Assembly (NCBI RefSeq): GCF_014207855.1
Contig: NZ_JACHKZ010000012.1
Coordinates: forward strand, 1-64,000
Direction of reading: 5' to 3'
From: Comamonas odontotermitis
GTDB lineage: Bacteria; Pseudomonadota; Gammaproteobacteria; Burkholderiales; Burkholderiaceae_C
Length of the DNA: 64,000 nt
The notes beneath the pieces were generated by a model. The model was not told the DNA's origin. It ran no database searches and was given only the letters and a program-made list of their open reading frames with translations. Position numbers and translations under genes: made by a program. Each line of letters begins with the position of its first letter. Position 1 is the first letter of the stretch. Below, in pieces: positions 51,873 to 61,296 of the stretch.

Positions 51873-52941
51873 GGCCTGCCTCCATCCACAACGCTATTGA
51901 AAAAATAGCTATCAGCATGCCTACCACCTGCGCCACTACTACTTTGGATGCCAGATTCACGGCCTGCTGCACGTGGGCCGCCTCGGGCGCCCGTCCCTGT
52001 GGATTCAACCGGTATACGCCCGGCTTGGACAAGTGCACGCCCAAGGCCAACGCCATCGCGCCCATGGGCCAGCCGCCATTGGGCGATGGCGTCACGCGTG
52101 CATCGCGCCGCAGCGCAGACCAGGGCACGCCGCCTGCCAGCAGTGCCAGCCAGGCGGCGGTAAGGCGTGCAGGCACCCAGTTGAGCACATCATCCGCCCG
52201 CGCCGCCCATTTGCCAGCCCACTGCCAGTAACGGCGATCTTCGCCCTGCCCGCGCCAGCCGGGGTAGCCCCACATCGCATCTGCCGTGTTGGCCAGGCGG
52301 TACACCGCCGCACCGGGCAGGCCCGCAATGGCAAACCAGAAGAGCGGCGCAATCACGGAGTCGCCCAGGTTCTCGGCCAGGGTCTCGATGGCGCTTTCAC
52401 GCACGGTGGCGGCATCCAGTTGGGCGGTATCGCGGCTTACCAGCCATGACAGGCGCTCGCGGCCCGCTGGCAATGATTGCTGCAGCGCAGCCTCTACGGC
52501 CAGCACCTCGTCCCTTAGCATGCGCCAGGACAATAGCGGCTTGAGCAATACCCCCATGCACACCCCTGCCAGCCACCAGGGCTGGTAGGGCAGCACGAAA
52601 AGGATCGCCCCATAGACCACAAAAACAATCGCCGCCAGCGCACACCAAGAAAGCATCCCCAAGGCAAATCGCATCCAATCGGCTGAGCGCTCTGCGCGGG
52701 GCGCTATGCATTTCCCCAGCACGCCCAGCAGCTTGCCCATGTAGACCACCGGGTGCAGCCACGCAGGTGGCTCGCCCCACAGCCGATCAAGCGCAAGAGC
52801 CACCAGCACGGCGATCAAGGCGCACAGCACATTCTGCGACCACAGCACCGCCGCATCTGGCGCGGCCGTGAGCGCCCGGTACAGCCAGCCCAGCGGGCTG
52901 AAGGACCAGGCCAGCAGTTCCGACCAGGTGATGACCGTCAT
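51865..52941 (-). CDS. cbiB: Adenosylcobinamide-phosphate synthase
   Basis: Membrane enzyme of 358 residues that attaches aminopropanol (phosphate) to adenosylcobyric acid. It has several hydrophobic helices. Family motifs include ALDRLWGEPPAWLHPVVYMGKLL near residue 50, SRDTAQLDAATVRESAIETLAENLGDSVIAPLFWFAIAGLPGA in the middle and NTADAMWGY. It overlaps both neighbours: cobC at its 3' end, and bluB by an ATGA at its start. It is called CobD in the Pseudomonas scheme. Confidence 0.94.
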   Translation of the reverse strand: MTVITWSELLAWSFSPLGWLYRALTAAPDAAVLWSQNVLCALIAVLVALALDRLWGEPPAWLHPVVYMGKLLGVLGKCIAPRAERSADWMRFALGMLSWCALAAIVFVVYGAILFVLPYQPWWLAGVCMGVLLKPLLSWRMLRDEVLAVEAALQQSLPAGRERLSWLVSRDTAQLDAATVRESAIETLAENLGDSVIAPLFWFAIAGLPGAAVYRLANTADAMWGYPGWRGQGEDRRYWQWAGKWAARADDVLNWVPARLTAAWLALLAGGVPWSALRRDARVTPSPNGGWPMGAMALALGVHLSKPGVYRLNPQGRAPEAAHVQQAVNLASKVVVAQVVGMLIAIFSIALWMEAGHA

Positions 52942-53636
52942 GCCGCTGGTGGCTCCTCAGTCCAGACATCGTCCATCAGCATGGCTTCCAGCGGCGCACG
53001 ACAGGCCCATTTTTCCTGCTGCAACATTGGCTCTGCGTAGTAGGCAGCAACAGGCCCCAGGCACAGCACGCCCAGCGGGTGGGCACCTGCTGGCATATGC
53101 AGCAGCTGCGCCAGCGCCTGTGGATCGAAGATGGACACCCAGCCCATGCCCAGCCCTTCGGCGCGCACGGCCAGCCACAGGTTCTGGATGGCGCAGGCCG
53201 CGCTGGCAATATCCATCTCAGGCAAGGTACGGCGGCCAAAGATGTGCGCCTCGCGCCCCGGCGGCATGGCCACCACCAGCACCTCGGCCGCATCGAGCAC
53301 GCCCTGCACCTTGAGCTTCATGAAATCTTCCTCGCGCTCGCCCAGTGCGTGGGCGGTACGCACCCGCTCTTCTTCCACCAGTGCATGGATGGCCTCGCGC
53401 AATGCGGCGCTTCGCACGCGGATGAAGCGCCAGGGCTGCATAAAGCCTACGCTGGGCGCATGGTGCGCCGCACGCAACAGGCGCAGCAATACCTCCTCAG
53501 GCACAGTGCCACCGGCAAAGTGGCGCATGTCGCGCCGCTCGTAGATGGCCCGGTAGACGGCTGCACGCTCTGCCTCGGTGAAAGGCATGGCGGCAATCAT
53601 GGCAGGCGCTGAGGGAGGAATCGGTTTATCGGGCAT
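52938..53636 (-). CDS. bluB: 5,6-dimethylbenzimidazole synthase
   Basis: Nitroreductase-fold enzyme that cannibalises FMN to make the cobalamin lower ligand. It is about 232 residues. The FMN- and substrate-binding stretch YERRDMRHFAGG is near residue 32, HHAPSVGFMQPWRFI follows, and the GLGMGWVSIFDP segment near residue 150 is a BluB hallmark. I start at ATG 53636 (MPDKP); an ATG at 53696, six bases from the cobO stop, would add 20 residues. It overlaps cbiB by four bases. Its presence means the cell can make dimethylbenzimidazole aerobically. Confidence 0.93.
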   Translation of the reverse strand: MPDKPIPPSAPAMIAAMPFTEAERAAVYRAIYERRDMRHFAGGTVPEEVLLRLLRAAHHAPSVGFMQPWRFIRVRSAALREAIHALVEEERVRTAHALGEREEDFMKLKVQGVLDAAEVLVVAMPPGREAHIFGRRTLPEMDIASAACAIQNLWLAVRAEGLGMGWVSIFDPQALAQLLHMPAGAHPLGVLCLGPVAAYYAEPMLQQEKWACRAPLEAMLMDDVWTEEPPAA

Positions 53637-53702
53637 GGTTCGATTGTGGGCCTTATGCCGCCGCCAGGGTGGCTGGGCAGCAAAGCCGGAGTCCATTCAC
53701 AC

Positions 53703-54272
53703 TCAATCCTCGATACCGCGCTGGGCAGGAATGCCCGCCTGGAAGGCATGCTTGATGAGCTTCATCTCGGTCACGGTGTCGGCAATGTCGATGATCTCCT
53801 GCGGGCAGCGTCGGCCTGTAAGGCAGACATGCACATCCTTGGGCCGTGCAGCCAGGGTGTCGAGCACTTCCTGCAGCGGCAGCCAGCCATAGATCAGCGG
53901 GTAGGTGATTTCGTCCAGAACGACGAGGAAATACTCGCCCGAGAGGATGGCCGCGCGGGCTTTTTCCCAGCCATCGCGCGCCAGTTGGCCCGACTGCTCC
54001 AGATCCCTGCTCTTCCAGCTGAAACCGTCGCCAAGGCCTTCGATGGACAGCCCCACCTGGTCGGCCAGCCGGTGCTCGCCAAAGCGCGCCGTAGGCACCT
54101 TCATGAACTGGAACACCTTGACGGCCTTGCCCCGGCCTGTGGCGCGGAAGGCCAGCCCAAAGGCTGCCGTGCTCTTGCCCTTGCCGTCGCCGGTATTGAT
54201 GATGACGAGGCCCCGGCGTTCGCCCTCGGGCTTCTCGTAAGGCTTTTCGGTAGGGGGAGTTTCGATTTGCAT
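53703..54272 (-). CDS. cobO: Cob(I)yrinic acid a,c-diamide adenosyltransferase
   Basis: A corrinoid adenosyltransferase of the CobA/CobO/BtuR type, 189 residues. The P-loop is INTGDGKGKSTAAFGLAFRA (about 30-49). Other motifs are VFQFMKVP, the acidic VVLDEITYPL and TGRRCPQEIID near the C-terminus. It transfers the adenosyl group from ATP to reduced cobalt. AAGGAAAGC precedes the ATG. The gene is 73 bases downstream of the btuD-like gene, the largest gap in the upper part of the cluster. Confidence 0.95.
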   Translation of the reverse strand: MQIETPPTEKPYEKPEGERRGLVIINTGDGKGKSTAAFGLAFRATGRGKAVKVFQFMKVPTARFGEHRLADQVGLSIEGLGDGFSWKSRDLEQSGQLARDGWEKARAAILSGEYFLVVLDEITYPLIYGWLPLQEVLDTLAARPKDVHVCLTGRRCPQEIIDIADTVTEMKLIKHAFQAGIPAQRGIED

Positions 54273-54345
54273 GCTTTCCTTCTCACAAGTCACGGGGCGT
54301 ACATATCGCCCACAGCATTTAAAAACCACCCAAGGGAGGGCTTCT

Positions 54346-55143
54346 TCATTTCGCCATCCGGGGCAATGCCATCCACAGGCCGTCGATGCTGCGCACCTGG
54401 ATACGGTGGTCAAACACCGTTTCGAGCGCCGCATGGGTGGCAAGGTCGCCGCAGGCGCCCTGGTGCACCGCCCGGCCTTCCTGCAGGATCAGCATGTCGT
54501 CCGCCAGCAGTGCCACCGAGATTTCATGCAGCACGCTGATGACCGTGGCACCCTGGCGGGTGAGCGTGCGCACGCTGTCCACCCAATCGGTCTGGTGTGG
54601 CGGATCGAGGTTGGCGAGCGGCTCATCCATCAGCAGCACCTGGGCCTGCACCGCCAATGCCCGGGCGAGCAGCACCCGCTGGCGCTCGCCGCCCGAGAGT
54701 TCGACCACCGGACGATGGCGCCACTCCCAGGCCTGGGTCTGGCGCAGGCAGCGCTCCACAATGGCGTGGTCTTCATGGCTGGGCGCTGCCAGCCAGGGCT
54801 GGTGTGGCAAGCGGCCGAGCAAGGCCACATCCAGCACCGTCAGGTCTTCGGTCACCACCTCTCCCTGGCCCAGCCAGGCCAGGGCCTGCGCGCGCGCCTT
54901 GCGGGGCCACGAATGCAGCGGCTTGCCCAGCAGATGTACCTGGCCCTGCAAGCCGTGCGCGGGCCACAGGCCGCTCAGAACCTTCAACAGGCTCGATTTG
55001 CCTGCGCCATTGGGGCCGACGATACTGGTCCACCGGCCCTTGGCAAACCCGGCAGACAGGCCATGCAATATGGGCTTGGAATGCACGTTGGCGTATATCT
55101 GCTGCGCAGCAATAGCGATAGTTTCAGGCGTATTTTGTGGCAT
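54346..55143 (-). CDS. btuD: Cobalamin/iron-siderophore-type ABC transporter ATPase (BtuD-like)
   Basis: A 265-residue ATPase of the FecE/FhuC/BtuD group. It has Walker A VGPNGAGKSSLLKVL, signature ELSGGERQRVLLARAL, Walker B VLLMDEPLANLD and switch VLHEISVAL. Context defines the substrate: it is downstream of btuF and btuC in a cobalamin operon, so it should energise vitamin B12 uptake across the inner membrane. Its ATG shares a base with the stop of btuC (TGATG). Confidence 0.9.
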   Translation of the reverse strand: MPQNTPETIAIAAQQIYANVHSKPILHGLSAGFAKGRWTSIVGPNGAGKSSLLKVLSGLWPAHGLQGQVHLLGKPLHSWPRKARAQALAWLGQGEVVTEDLTVLDVALLGRLPHQPWLAAPSHEDHAIVERCLRQTQAWEWRHRPVVELSGGERQRVLLARALAVQAQVLLMDEPLANLDPPHQTDWVDSVRTLTRQGATVISVLHEISVALLADDMLILQEGRAVHQGACGDLATHAALETVFDHRIQVRSIDGLWMALPRMAK

Positions 55144-56189
55144 CACATGGCTCCTGCCGCCCGCGTGCTGCGGTGCATGCGCCACAGCAGATAGGTACCA
55201 CCCAGCGCTGCGGTCAGCACGCCTACAGGCAGCTCCTGCGGCGCCACCAGCCACCGCGCCAGAATGTCTGCCGCCAGCAGCAGCGTGCCGCCCATGGCAG
55301 CGGCCAGCAAGGTGCTGCGACCGTGGCCGATACGCACGAGGCTGCGCACCAGATGCGGCGCAGCCAGCCCCACAAAGGCAATCAGGCCGGTCTGCGCCAC
55401 CGAGGTACCCGTGGCCAGTGCCAGCACCGCCACCAGGCCATAGCGCAGTTGCGTCAGCGGCAGGCCCAGGCTGGTGGCCGTCGCTTCGCCCAGCGTCAGG
55501 CCATCGAGCACCCGCGAGCAGGCCCAGGTAGCCAGCGCACAAACCAGCAGCACCGCGCCCATCAGCGCGCAGCCCTCCCAGCCCACAAATGCCGAAGTGC
55601 CCAGCGTAAAGGCCTGCATGGCCTGCAGGATGTCAGGGTGCTTCAACTCCAGCAGATCGCGCACGGCACCCAGCACCACGCCCACGATCACACCCGCCAG
55701 CAGCAAGCGCAAGGTGTTTTGCACGTTGCGCGCCAGCACCACGGTCAGGCCAACGGCGCAGGCGGCGCCAGCAAAGGCCATGCCCGTCATGCCCAGCCGG
55801 TAGATGAGGCTCAGGCTAGTGAGGGACGACCCCATCAGCACCAGGCCCACCGCGCTGCCCAGCGATGCACCCGATGCGCTGCCCAGCAGGTAGGGGTCTG
55901 CCAGCGGATTGCGGAACAGGCCTTGCGCCACCGCCCCGGCAAGGCCAAGCAATGCGCCCGCCAACCAGGCGCCCAAAGAGCGCGGCAGGCGGATGTCCAT
56001 CACGATCTGCCAGGCCGTGGCGTCGTCCCGCATGCGCAGCACGCTCTCCCAGCCAGTGCTGCCCACGCTGGCCCCCACCATCAACAGCGCGATGGAAAGC
56101 AGCAGCAACACCAGCGCCAGCCAGCCGCTGCGGCGCTGGCCAGGCGCGCATTCGCGCAGTGACGCCTGCCCTGCCTGAGCCGCCATCAA
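55143..56189 (-). CDS. btuC: Cobalamin ABC transporter permease (FecCD family)
   Basis: A 348-residue inner-membrane protein with about ten helices. Family motifs are IRLPRSLGAWLAGALLGLAGA and NPLADPYLLGSASGASLGSAVGL near residues 70-110 and VGLAAPHLVR further on. It forms the transport channel with the BtuD-like ATPase and the BtuF binding protein. It overlaps btuF by four bases and the ATPase gene by one. Confidence 0.93.
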   Translation of the reverse strand: MMAAQAGQASLRECAPGQRRSGWLALVLLLLSIALLMVGASVGSTGWESVLRMRDDATAWQIVMDIRLPRSLGAWLAGALLGLAGAVAQGLFRNPLADPYLLGSASGASLGSAVGLVLMGSSLTSLSLIYRLGMTGMAFAGAACAVGLTVVLARNVQNTLRLLLAGVIVGVVLGAVRDLLELKHPDILQAMQAFTLGTSAFVGWEGCALMGAVLLVCALATWACSRVLDGLTLGEATATSLGLPLTQLRYGLVAVLALATGTSVAQTGLIAFVGLAAPHLVRSLVRIGHGRSTLLAAAMGGTLLLAADILARWLVAPQELPVGVLTAALGGTYLLWRMHRSTRAAGAM

Positions 56190-57211
56190 CGCTGCCCTCC
56201 TTCGGCCGACTTTTCTGCGCCTTGCTTCCTCGGTGCCTTGTCAATCAGGCACTGCGCAATCAGGTGGGCGGCCTCTGCCATGCGCGGACCGGGGCGCACA
56301 ATGGTGTAGGAATCCTGGTCGCTGAAGACGCACAGGTTCCCGCCCTTGATGGCCTTGAGGCTGTTCCAGCCCGGGTAGCTGGTGGCAGCCTGCATGCTGC
56401 GGTTACCGAGCATGATCACGTCAGGCTGGGAGCGCAGCAGAAACTCGGGGCTCAGGCGCGGAAACGGCCCCAACTCGGCAGGCACCACGTTGTCCACTCC
56501 CAATTGGGCAAGAATTTCTCCAATGAAGGACTGTGGCCCGGCAGCATAGGGGCCACGGCTCACCTCAAAATACACCCGACTGTGTCTGGCTGCCACGGGC
56601 ACACGCTGCGCCGCATCCACCACCCCCGCCTGCAACTCGCGCCACACGCGGTCGGCGCCTTCTGCAGCGGGCACGCCCAGCACCTGGCCCAACTGCTGCA
56701 GCACCTTGTGCACACCGGCCTGTGATTTCACTTCCAGCGCCGCCACTTTCACGCCCAGCGCCTCCAGCCGCTCGGCCACCTTCGAGGCATGCGACATCAG
56801 CACCAGATCGGGCTTGAGCGCCACGATGGATTCCACGCTCGGATCCAGCCCGCCCCCCACTATTGGCAGTTTCTTGACAGCCAGCGGCCAGTCCGAATAA
56901 CGATCCACCCCCACCAGCCGGTCGCACAGGCCCAGGGCGCAGGTGCTTTCGGTCAGCGAAGGCAGCAGGCTGACGATACGTTGCGGCGGCCGTGCCAGTT
57001 GCACGGTCTTGCCACGGTCATCAGTGATGGGCTGGGGAGCGAGGCGCGCAGATTCAGCCAGCACAGGAATCGCTGCCGTACGCTCGGCAGCAGGCAACTC
57101 CTTCGCGCTGGCCGCTGCCGCGCCCAGCAACGCTGCCGCCACTGCGATGCTTGCGGTACGCACGGCACGCCGCAGGAGGGATTTTGGAAAATGCATAGAA
57201 CGAACCATCAT
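56186..57211 (-). CDS. btuF: Cobalamin-binding periplasmic protein
   Basis: A 341-residue binding protein of the BtuF/FepB class with a signal peptide (RTASIAVAAALLGAAAASA). Motifs include QRIVSLLPSLTESTCALGLCDRLVGVDRYSDWP, VALKPDLVLM and a late FPRLSPEFLLRSQPDVIMLG. It delivers corrinoid to BtuC. The chosen ATG (57211) overlaps the TGA of cobU by four bases, which suggests coupling; upstream in-frame starts lie inside cobU. Confidence 0.93.
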   Translation of the reverse strand: MMVRSMHFPKSLLRRAVRTASIAVAAALLGAAAASAKELPAAERTAAIPVLAESARLAPQPITDDRGKTVQLARPPQRIVSLLPSLTESTCALGLCDRLVGVDRYSDWPLAVKKLPIVGGGLDPSVESIVALKPDLVLMSHASKVAERLEALGVKVAALEVKSQAGVHKVLQQLGQVLGVPAAEGADRVWRELQAGVVDAAQRVPVAARHSRVYFEVSRGPYAAGPQSFIGEILAQLGVDNVVPAELGPFPRLSPEFLLRSQPDVIMLGNRSMQAATSYPGWNSLKAIKGGNLCVFSDQDSYTIVRPGPRMAEAAHLIAQCLIDKAPRKQGAEKSAEGGQR

Positions 57212-57810
57212 TTCATCTGCAGAGGCAGCCCCGCCGCCATCAGTGTGACGCGGTTGCACACCGCCGCCGTTTGTTGGTTGAGTACGCCCAGCGCATCGAC
57301 AAAGGCGCGCACTTCGCGCCCCATCGGAATCACGCCCAGGCCGATCTCGTTGCTGACCAGAATGACGGGGCCGGATGCGCGCTCAATCGCTTCCAAAAAA
57401 AGAGCTTGCTGCGCTTTCCAGCTGTGCGCGGGAGTCTGATTTTTCTCAAAATCGGGGGAAGGCATCAGCCAGTTGGTCAGCCACAGCGTGAGGCAATCGA
57501 CGATCAGCAGGTGCTGCGGCTCGCTGCAGGCGGCTATCGCCTGTGCCACATTGCGCGCCTCTTCCACCGTGGCCAGTTGCGGTACGCGTGCGGCGCGATC
57601 ACTCTGATGGCGGGCAATGCGGGCTTTCATTTCATCGTCGTAGGCGGTGCCGGTGGCGATCAAACTGGCGGTGTAACCCGCGCCTTGCTGCAGCCACTGG
57701 CGCGCCAGCAGCTCTGCTTGCCGTGATTTACCGGATTTTTGCCCGCCCAGCAGCAAGAGCTTGAGCACCGCGCCATCCACTGAAAACGAAGGTTCTGCCA
57801 TGGTCGCCAT
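57208..57810 (-). CDS. cobU: Adenosylcobinamide kinase/guanylyltransferase
   Basis: Bifunctional enzyme that phosphorylates adenosylcobinamide and adds GMP. It is 200 residues. The P-loop GGQKSGKSRQAE is at about residue 19, HQSDRA follows, and LIVDCLTLWLTNWL and ILVSNEIGLGVIPMGREVRAFVDALG are strong CobU motifs. Between them lies a low-homology stretch (DFEKNQTPAHSWKAQQALF) whose DNA resembles the small intergenic repeat of this genome. ATGs at 57810 and 57801 are both possible. It starts just after cobB. Confidence 0.93.
   Translation of the reverse strand: MATMAEPSFSVDGAVLKLLLLGGQKSGKSRQAELLARQWLQQGAGYTASLIATGTAYDDEMKARIARHQSDRAARVPQLATVEEARNVAQAIAACSEPQHLLIVDCLTLWLTNWLMPSPDFEKNQTPAHSWKAQQALFLEAIERASGPVILVSNEIGLGVIPMGREVRAFVDALGVLNQQTAAVCNRVTLMAAGLPLQMK
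57391..57454. repeat. Small intergenic-type repeat embedded in frame in cobU
   Basis: The plus-strand sequence from CCAAAAAAAGAGCTTGCTGCG to GATTTTTCTCAAAATC has the same layout as the repeat at 22410-22460: an AGCT element, GCGCTTTCC, then CGC and a GGAGTCTGATT-like end at matching spacing. It is AT-rich within a GC-rich gene. Confidence 0.45.
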
Positions 57811-57811
57811 C

Positions 57812-59266
57812 TTATGCAGTCTGGACGGCCGATGCGGCACACACACCTGGCCAGCCCTGCTGTGCAGTTTGCTGCAGGGTCTGCAGTACATCAGCCCCCA
57901 GCAGGGCCGCCACGGCCTGCGGACAGGAGGGGAACCACGCATGGAAATAGCTGGCATGGATGCTGCCATGGCAGTACACCGCTTCCCCTTTGCCGCTTTC
58001 GGGCTCCTGGCCCGGCCGGCTGCTGCGCGCAACCAGGCCCGCACCACTGTCCAGGCGTGAATAGTGGAAAGTGTGGCCACGCAGCACGCCCCAGGGCGTC
58101 GCCAACTGTTGCATGCCCAGGCCCGCCAGGCGTTGCTGCATGCGCGCCTGCGCGGGCAGCAGGCTCCACAGACTGTGCCAGCGGCCTTCCAGATCGGTCA
58201 AGCCTTCGGCCAGCGCCACCATGCCGCCGCATTCGGCCCACACGGGTTTGCCTTGATCCACATGCGCCTGCAGATCCAGTTGCAGCCCGGCGTTGGCTTG
58301 CAGGGCCTGCAGGTGCAGCTCAGGGTAGCCGCCGGGCAGCCACAAGGCATCGCACGCAGGCAGGCGCTCGCCCGCAATGGGCGAGAAAAATGCCAGCTCC
58401 GCCCCCAAGGCGCGCAAGCATTCCAGATTGGCCGCATAGATGAAGCTGAAGGCCGCATCACGTGCCACGGCAATGCGGCGGCCAGCCAGCAGTGCGGGCA
58501 ACTCGGCTGCATCGTTCTGGGCCGCAAAATCCACCGACCAGCGCTGCTGCCAGTCTGGCCAGGGCAGTTGCCCCAACGGCGTCTGGGCCAGCGCATCGGC
58601 CGCTGCATCGAGCCGCTCCAGCGCATCGGGCAGCTCCTGGGCGGCCACCAGGCCCAGGTGGCGCTCCGGCAGCAGGTTGGCGCGCGGGGCACCACCCGCC
58701 AGCGCCACCTGGGACATCGCCCCGAGCCAGAGCGCCGGGTCGCGCAGGCCATCGCGTAGCAGTTCGCCGTGGTAGTTGCTTGCTACGCGATTGGCCAGCA
58801 CTCCGGCAAGCTTCATGTCAGGATCAAAGTGCTGCATGCCATAGGCAATGGCGCCAAAGGTGCCAGCCATGGCCGAGGCGTCGATGACGACGACCACCGA
58901 TATGCCAAGGGATTTGGCCAGATCAGCGGCGCTGCTTTCGCCATCAAACAATCCCATCACACCTTCGATCAGCAGCACATCATGGCCAAGAGCTGCCTGG
59001 TGCAGTCGGGCACGCACATCGCGCTCGCCGCTCATCCAGCGGTCGAGCGTGTGCACATCGCCGCCGCTGGCCAGCCGGTGCCATTGCGGGTCAAGAAAAT
59101 CAGGCCCGCACTTGAATACCTGCACGCGCCGCCCGGCACGCGCATGCAGACGCGCCAGCGCCGCCGTCACCGTCGTCTTGCCCTGCCCGGACGCGGGCGC
59201 CGCCACCAGCAGCGCCACGCACCGGGCGGTTTTCTCGCCATCGGCTCCGCTCACAGACGCATCCAT
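57812..59266 (-). CDS. cobB: Cobyrinic acid a,c-diamide synthase
   Basis: Glutamine-dependent amidase (CobB/CbiA) of 484 residues. The N-terminal ATP-binding domain has VAAPASGQGKTTVTAAL, FKCGPDFLDPQWH and EGVMGLFDG. The C-terminal glutaminase domain has the cysteine in VWAECGGMVALAEGL and the histidine near GSIHASYFHAW. It amidates carboxylates a and c of the corrin ring. I start at ATG 59266, with CAGGAG upstream; a frame-open ATG at 59314 overlaps btuB. It is second in the riboswitch-led operon. Confidence 0.94.
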   Translation of the reverse strand: MDASVSGADGEKTARCVALLVAAPASGQGKTTVTAALARLHARAGRRVQVFKCGPDFLDPQWHRLASGGDVHTLDRWMSGERDVRARLHQAALGHDVLLIEGVMGLFDGESSAADLAKSLGISVVVVIDASAMAGTFGAIAYGMQHFDPDMKLAGVLANRVASNYHGELLRDGLRDPALWLGAMSQVALAGGAPRANLLPERHLGLVAAQELPDALERLDAAADALAQTPLGQLPWPDWQQRWSVDFAAQNDAAELPALLAGRRIAVARDAAFSFIYAANLECLRALGAELAFFSPIAGERLPACDALWLPGGYPELHLQALQANAGLQLDLQAHVDQGKPVWAECGGMVALAEGLTDLEGRWHSLWSLLPAQARMQQRLAGLGMQQLATPWGVLRGHTFHYSRLDSGAGLVARSSRPGQEPESGKGEAVYCHGSIHASYFHAWFPSCPQAVAALLGADVLQTLQQTAQQGWPGVCAASAVQTA

Positions 59267-59298
59267 CACCCTGTTTGCTCCTGACGTTCTGGATGCCC

Positions 59299-61197
59299 TT
59301 ATTGGGGCATCCACTTGACGCCGATGTACGCGCTACGGCCTTCCGAAGCGTACGTACGTGCGGTTTCGTATTTCTTGTCAGCCAGATTGTTGATGCGGGC
59401 GATCAGGCTGAAATCCTTGGCAATCTGCGTGCTGGCCGACAGATTGAACAAGGTGTAGCCACCCAGTACAGTGGTGTTGGCCGCGTTGTCGTAGCGCTTG
59501 GCAGTGGCCTGCATTTCAGCGCCGAGGGTCCAGCCAGCCACACGCGTGTCGCCACCGAGGGTGGCAAAGCGCTTGGCACGGCGCGCCAGCAATTTGTCCG
59601 TGGTCTGGTCGCGCGGGTTCTGGAAATCCACCGAGCCATGCAGGTTGAACTCGCCCAGCTTGGTGGCGCCGGCCAGCGTGATGCCTTCGAGGCGCGCCTT
59701 GCCGACGTTGGAGTAGCAACCGCCATAGGGCCCATTGTTGCCACTGCAAGTGCCTGTACCGCCAACCCAATTGATGAGGTTGGTGACGTTGTTGCGGTAC
59801 ACGGTGGCAGAGAAGCTGTCCGCTCCCTGTGCCCAGCGCAGGCCCAATTCGGCATTCCTGCTTTTCTCCGGCGCGAGCGATGCGTCGCCATACTCGCTGA
59901 AGCGCTGGTACAGCGTGGGAGCGCGGAAGGCCGTCCCCACGGTTGCGGTAGCGCGCCAGTTGGGCGCAAATTCGTAGCCATAGGCTGCGCTGCCCGTGGT
60001 CTTGCCGCCAAATTCGCTGTCGTCGTCGCGGCGCAGATTGAGCTGCACGGTGTGCGCGCCACTGTGCATGCCATAGCCCAGAGCCAGCGCATTCTGGCTG
60101 CGGTCGCGGTCAATGCTGCCATTCACCAGCGAATCCTCGCGGCGCTCCAGCGCGGCCGTCATGGTATGGACGCCGTAACGCCATTCGTTCTGGAACAGGT
60201 AGTTGTGCAGGCGCGTATCGGTCTGATAGGGCGACGGCCGGGTCTCGTAGTAATCGCGCGATTGGGTGAGCTGCAGCTTGGTGCTGTAGTGATCGGTCCA
60301 CTTGGCCTGCCAGTTCAGGCCCAGCGCATACATTTTGTTGATGCTGCGGTCATCTTCCTTGGGAGAGACGTCATAGCCCGAATTCATGTTGCTGGCCATC
60401 ATGGTAGCTTCCAGCCGGTGCTGCTGGTTGAGCTGGTAGCCCAGGCGTGCGTTGACCGCGTTGTTGCGGTAACCATCCTTGTCGGGGTTGGCGGTAGCGG
60501 TGGTGCGGGCATTGAAACCATCCGATTGCGCGCGGTTGAGGCCAATCGAATAGTCCCAGGCGCCTTGGCCGCCAGAGATACCGGCCTCGGCCGTATAAGT
60601 GCCACGATTGCCTATGCCAAATCCGACATAAGGCTTGGGCGCACCCTCACCCTTCTTGGTGAAAATCTGCACCACGCCGCCCATGGCGTCTGATCCATAC
60701 ACAGCCGCCGCCGGGCCACGCAGCACTTCGATGCGATCGATGAGCGCCAGCGGAAGGTTTTGCCACGAGGCGCCTCCGGTGGACTGCGAATCGACACGCA
60801 CCCCATCCACGTACACGGCGGTAAAGCGTGTCTCGGCACCGCGGATGAACACGCTGGTGCTCGTGCCCGGGCCGCCATTGCGGGTCATCTGGATGCCCGG
60901 CACACGCGCCAGCACATCGGCCACGCCACCGGGACCCTGACGCTCGATGGTCTTGCTGTCGATGATGGACATATCGGCCGTCAGATCGGACAGCGGCTGC
61001 TCGATGCGATTGGCAGTCACTACCATCGCCTCCAGGGTTTTACCCTCTGTTTCATTCGCAGTCTGTGCCTGCACAGAAATGCTGGCGGCCATCAGGGCTG
61101 CTGCCACGGCAATGCGGGTGCGCGCCGAGTGAAGCGGAGAAAAAACAATAGCAGAATCGGGCGCACACAGGCGCACCACTGGCGAATGGGAATGCAT
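59299..61197 (-). CDS. btuB: TonB-dependent vitamin B12 receptor (BtuB)
   Basis: Outer-membrane receptor of 632 residues. The signal peptide (RIAVAAALMAASISVQA) ends near residue 45. The TonB box region LEAMVVTANRIEQPL follows. The plug domain has GGVADVLARVPGIQM, FIRGAETRFTAVYVDGVRVD and IEVLRGPAAAVYGSDAMGGVVQI. A 22-strand-type barrel ends in YIGVKWMPQ, with an aromatic residue close to the end. It is the first gene after the cobalamin riboswitch and heads the uptake and synthesis cluster, which supports B12 or other corrinoids as the ligand. Confidence 0.94.
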   Translation of the reverse strand: MHSHSPVVRLCAPDSAIVFSPLHSARTRIAVAAALMAASISVQAQTANETEGKTLEAMVVTANRIEQPLSDLTADMSIIDSKTIERQGPGGVADVLARVPGIQMTRNGGPGTSTSVFIRGAETRFTAVYVDGVRVDSQSTGGASWQNLPLALIDRIEVLRGPAAAVYGSDAMGGVVQIFTKKGEGAPKPYVGFGIGNRGTYTAEAGISGGQGAWDYSIGLNRAQSDGFNARTTATANPDKDGYRNNAVNARLGYQLNQQHRLEATMMASNMNSGYDVSPKEDDRSINKMYALGLNWQAKWTDHYSTKLQLTQSRDYYETRPSPYQTDTRLHNYLFQNEWRYGVHTMTAALERREDSLVNGSIDRDRSQNALALGYGMHSGAHTVQLNLRRDDDSEFGGKTTGSAAYGYEFAPNWRATATVGTAFRAPTLYQRFSEYGDASLAPEKSRNAELGLRWAQGADSFSATVYRNNVTNLINWVGGTGTCSGNNGPYGGCYSNVGKARLEGITLAGATKLGEFNLHGSVDFQNPRDQTTDKLLARRAKRFATLGGDTRVAGWTLGAEMQATAKRYDNAANTTVLGGYTLFNLSASTQIAKDFSLIARINNLADKKYETARTYASEGRSAYIGVKWMPQ

Positions 61198-61296
61198 CTA
61201 CATCTCAGGCGATGAAGTACCCCGCGCCAGCCTCCCCGCCGGCAAATGGGGAAAAACAGAAGCGGCGCACTCTACAGCGCACCGCTATCCACAGTG

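Noticed and set aside
59275..60693. Long open frame antisense to btuB
   Set aside because: Antisense shadow of a clear TonB receptor; no domain and no ribosome site.
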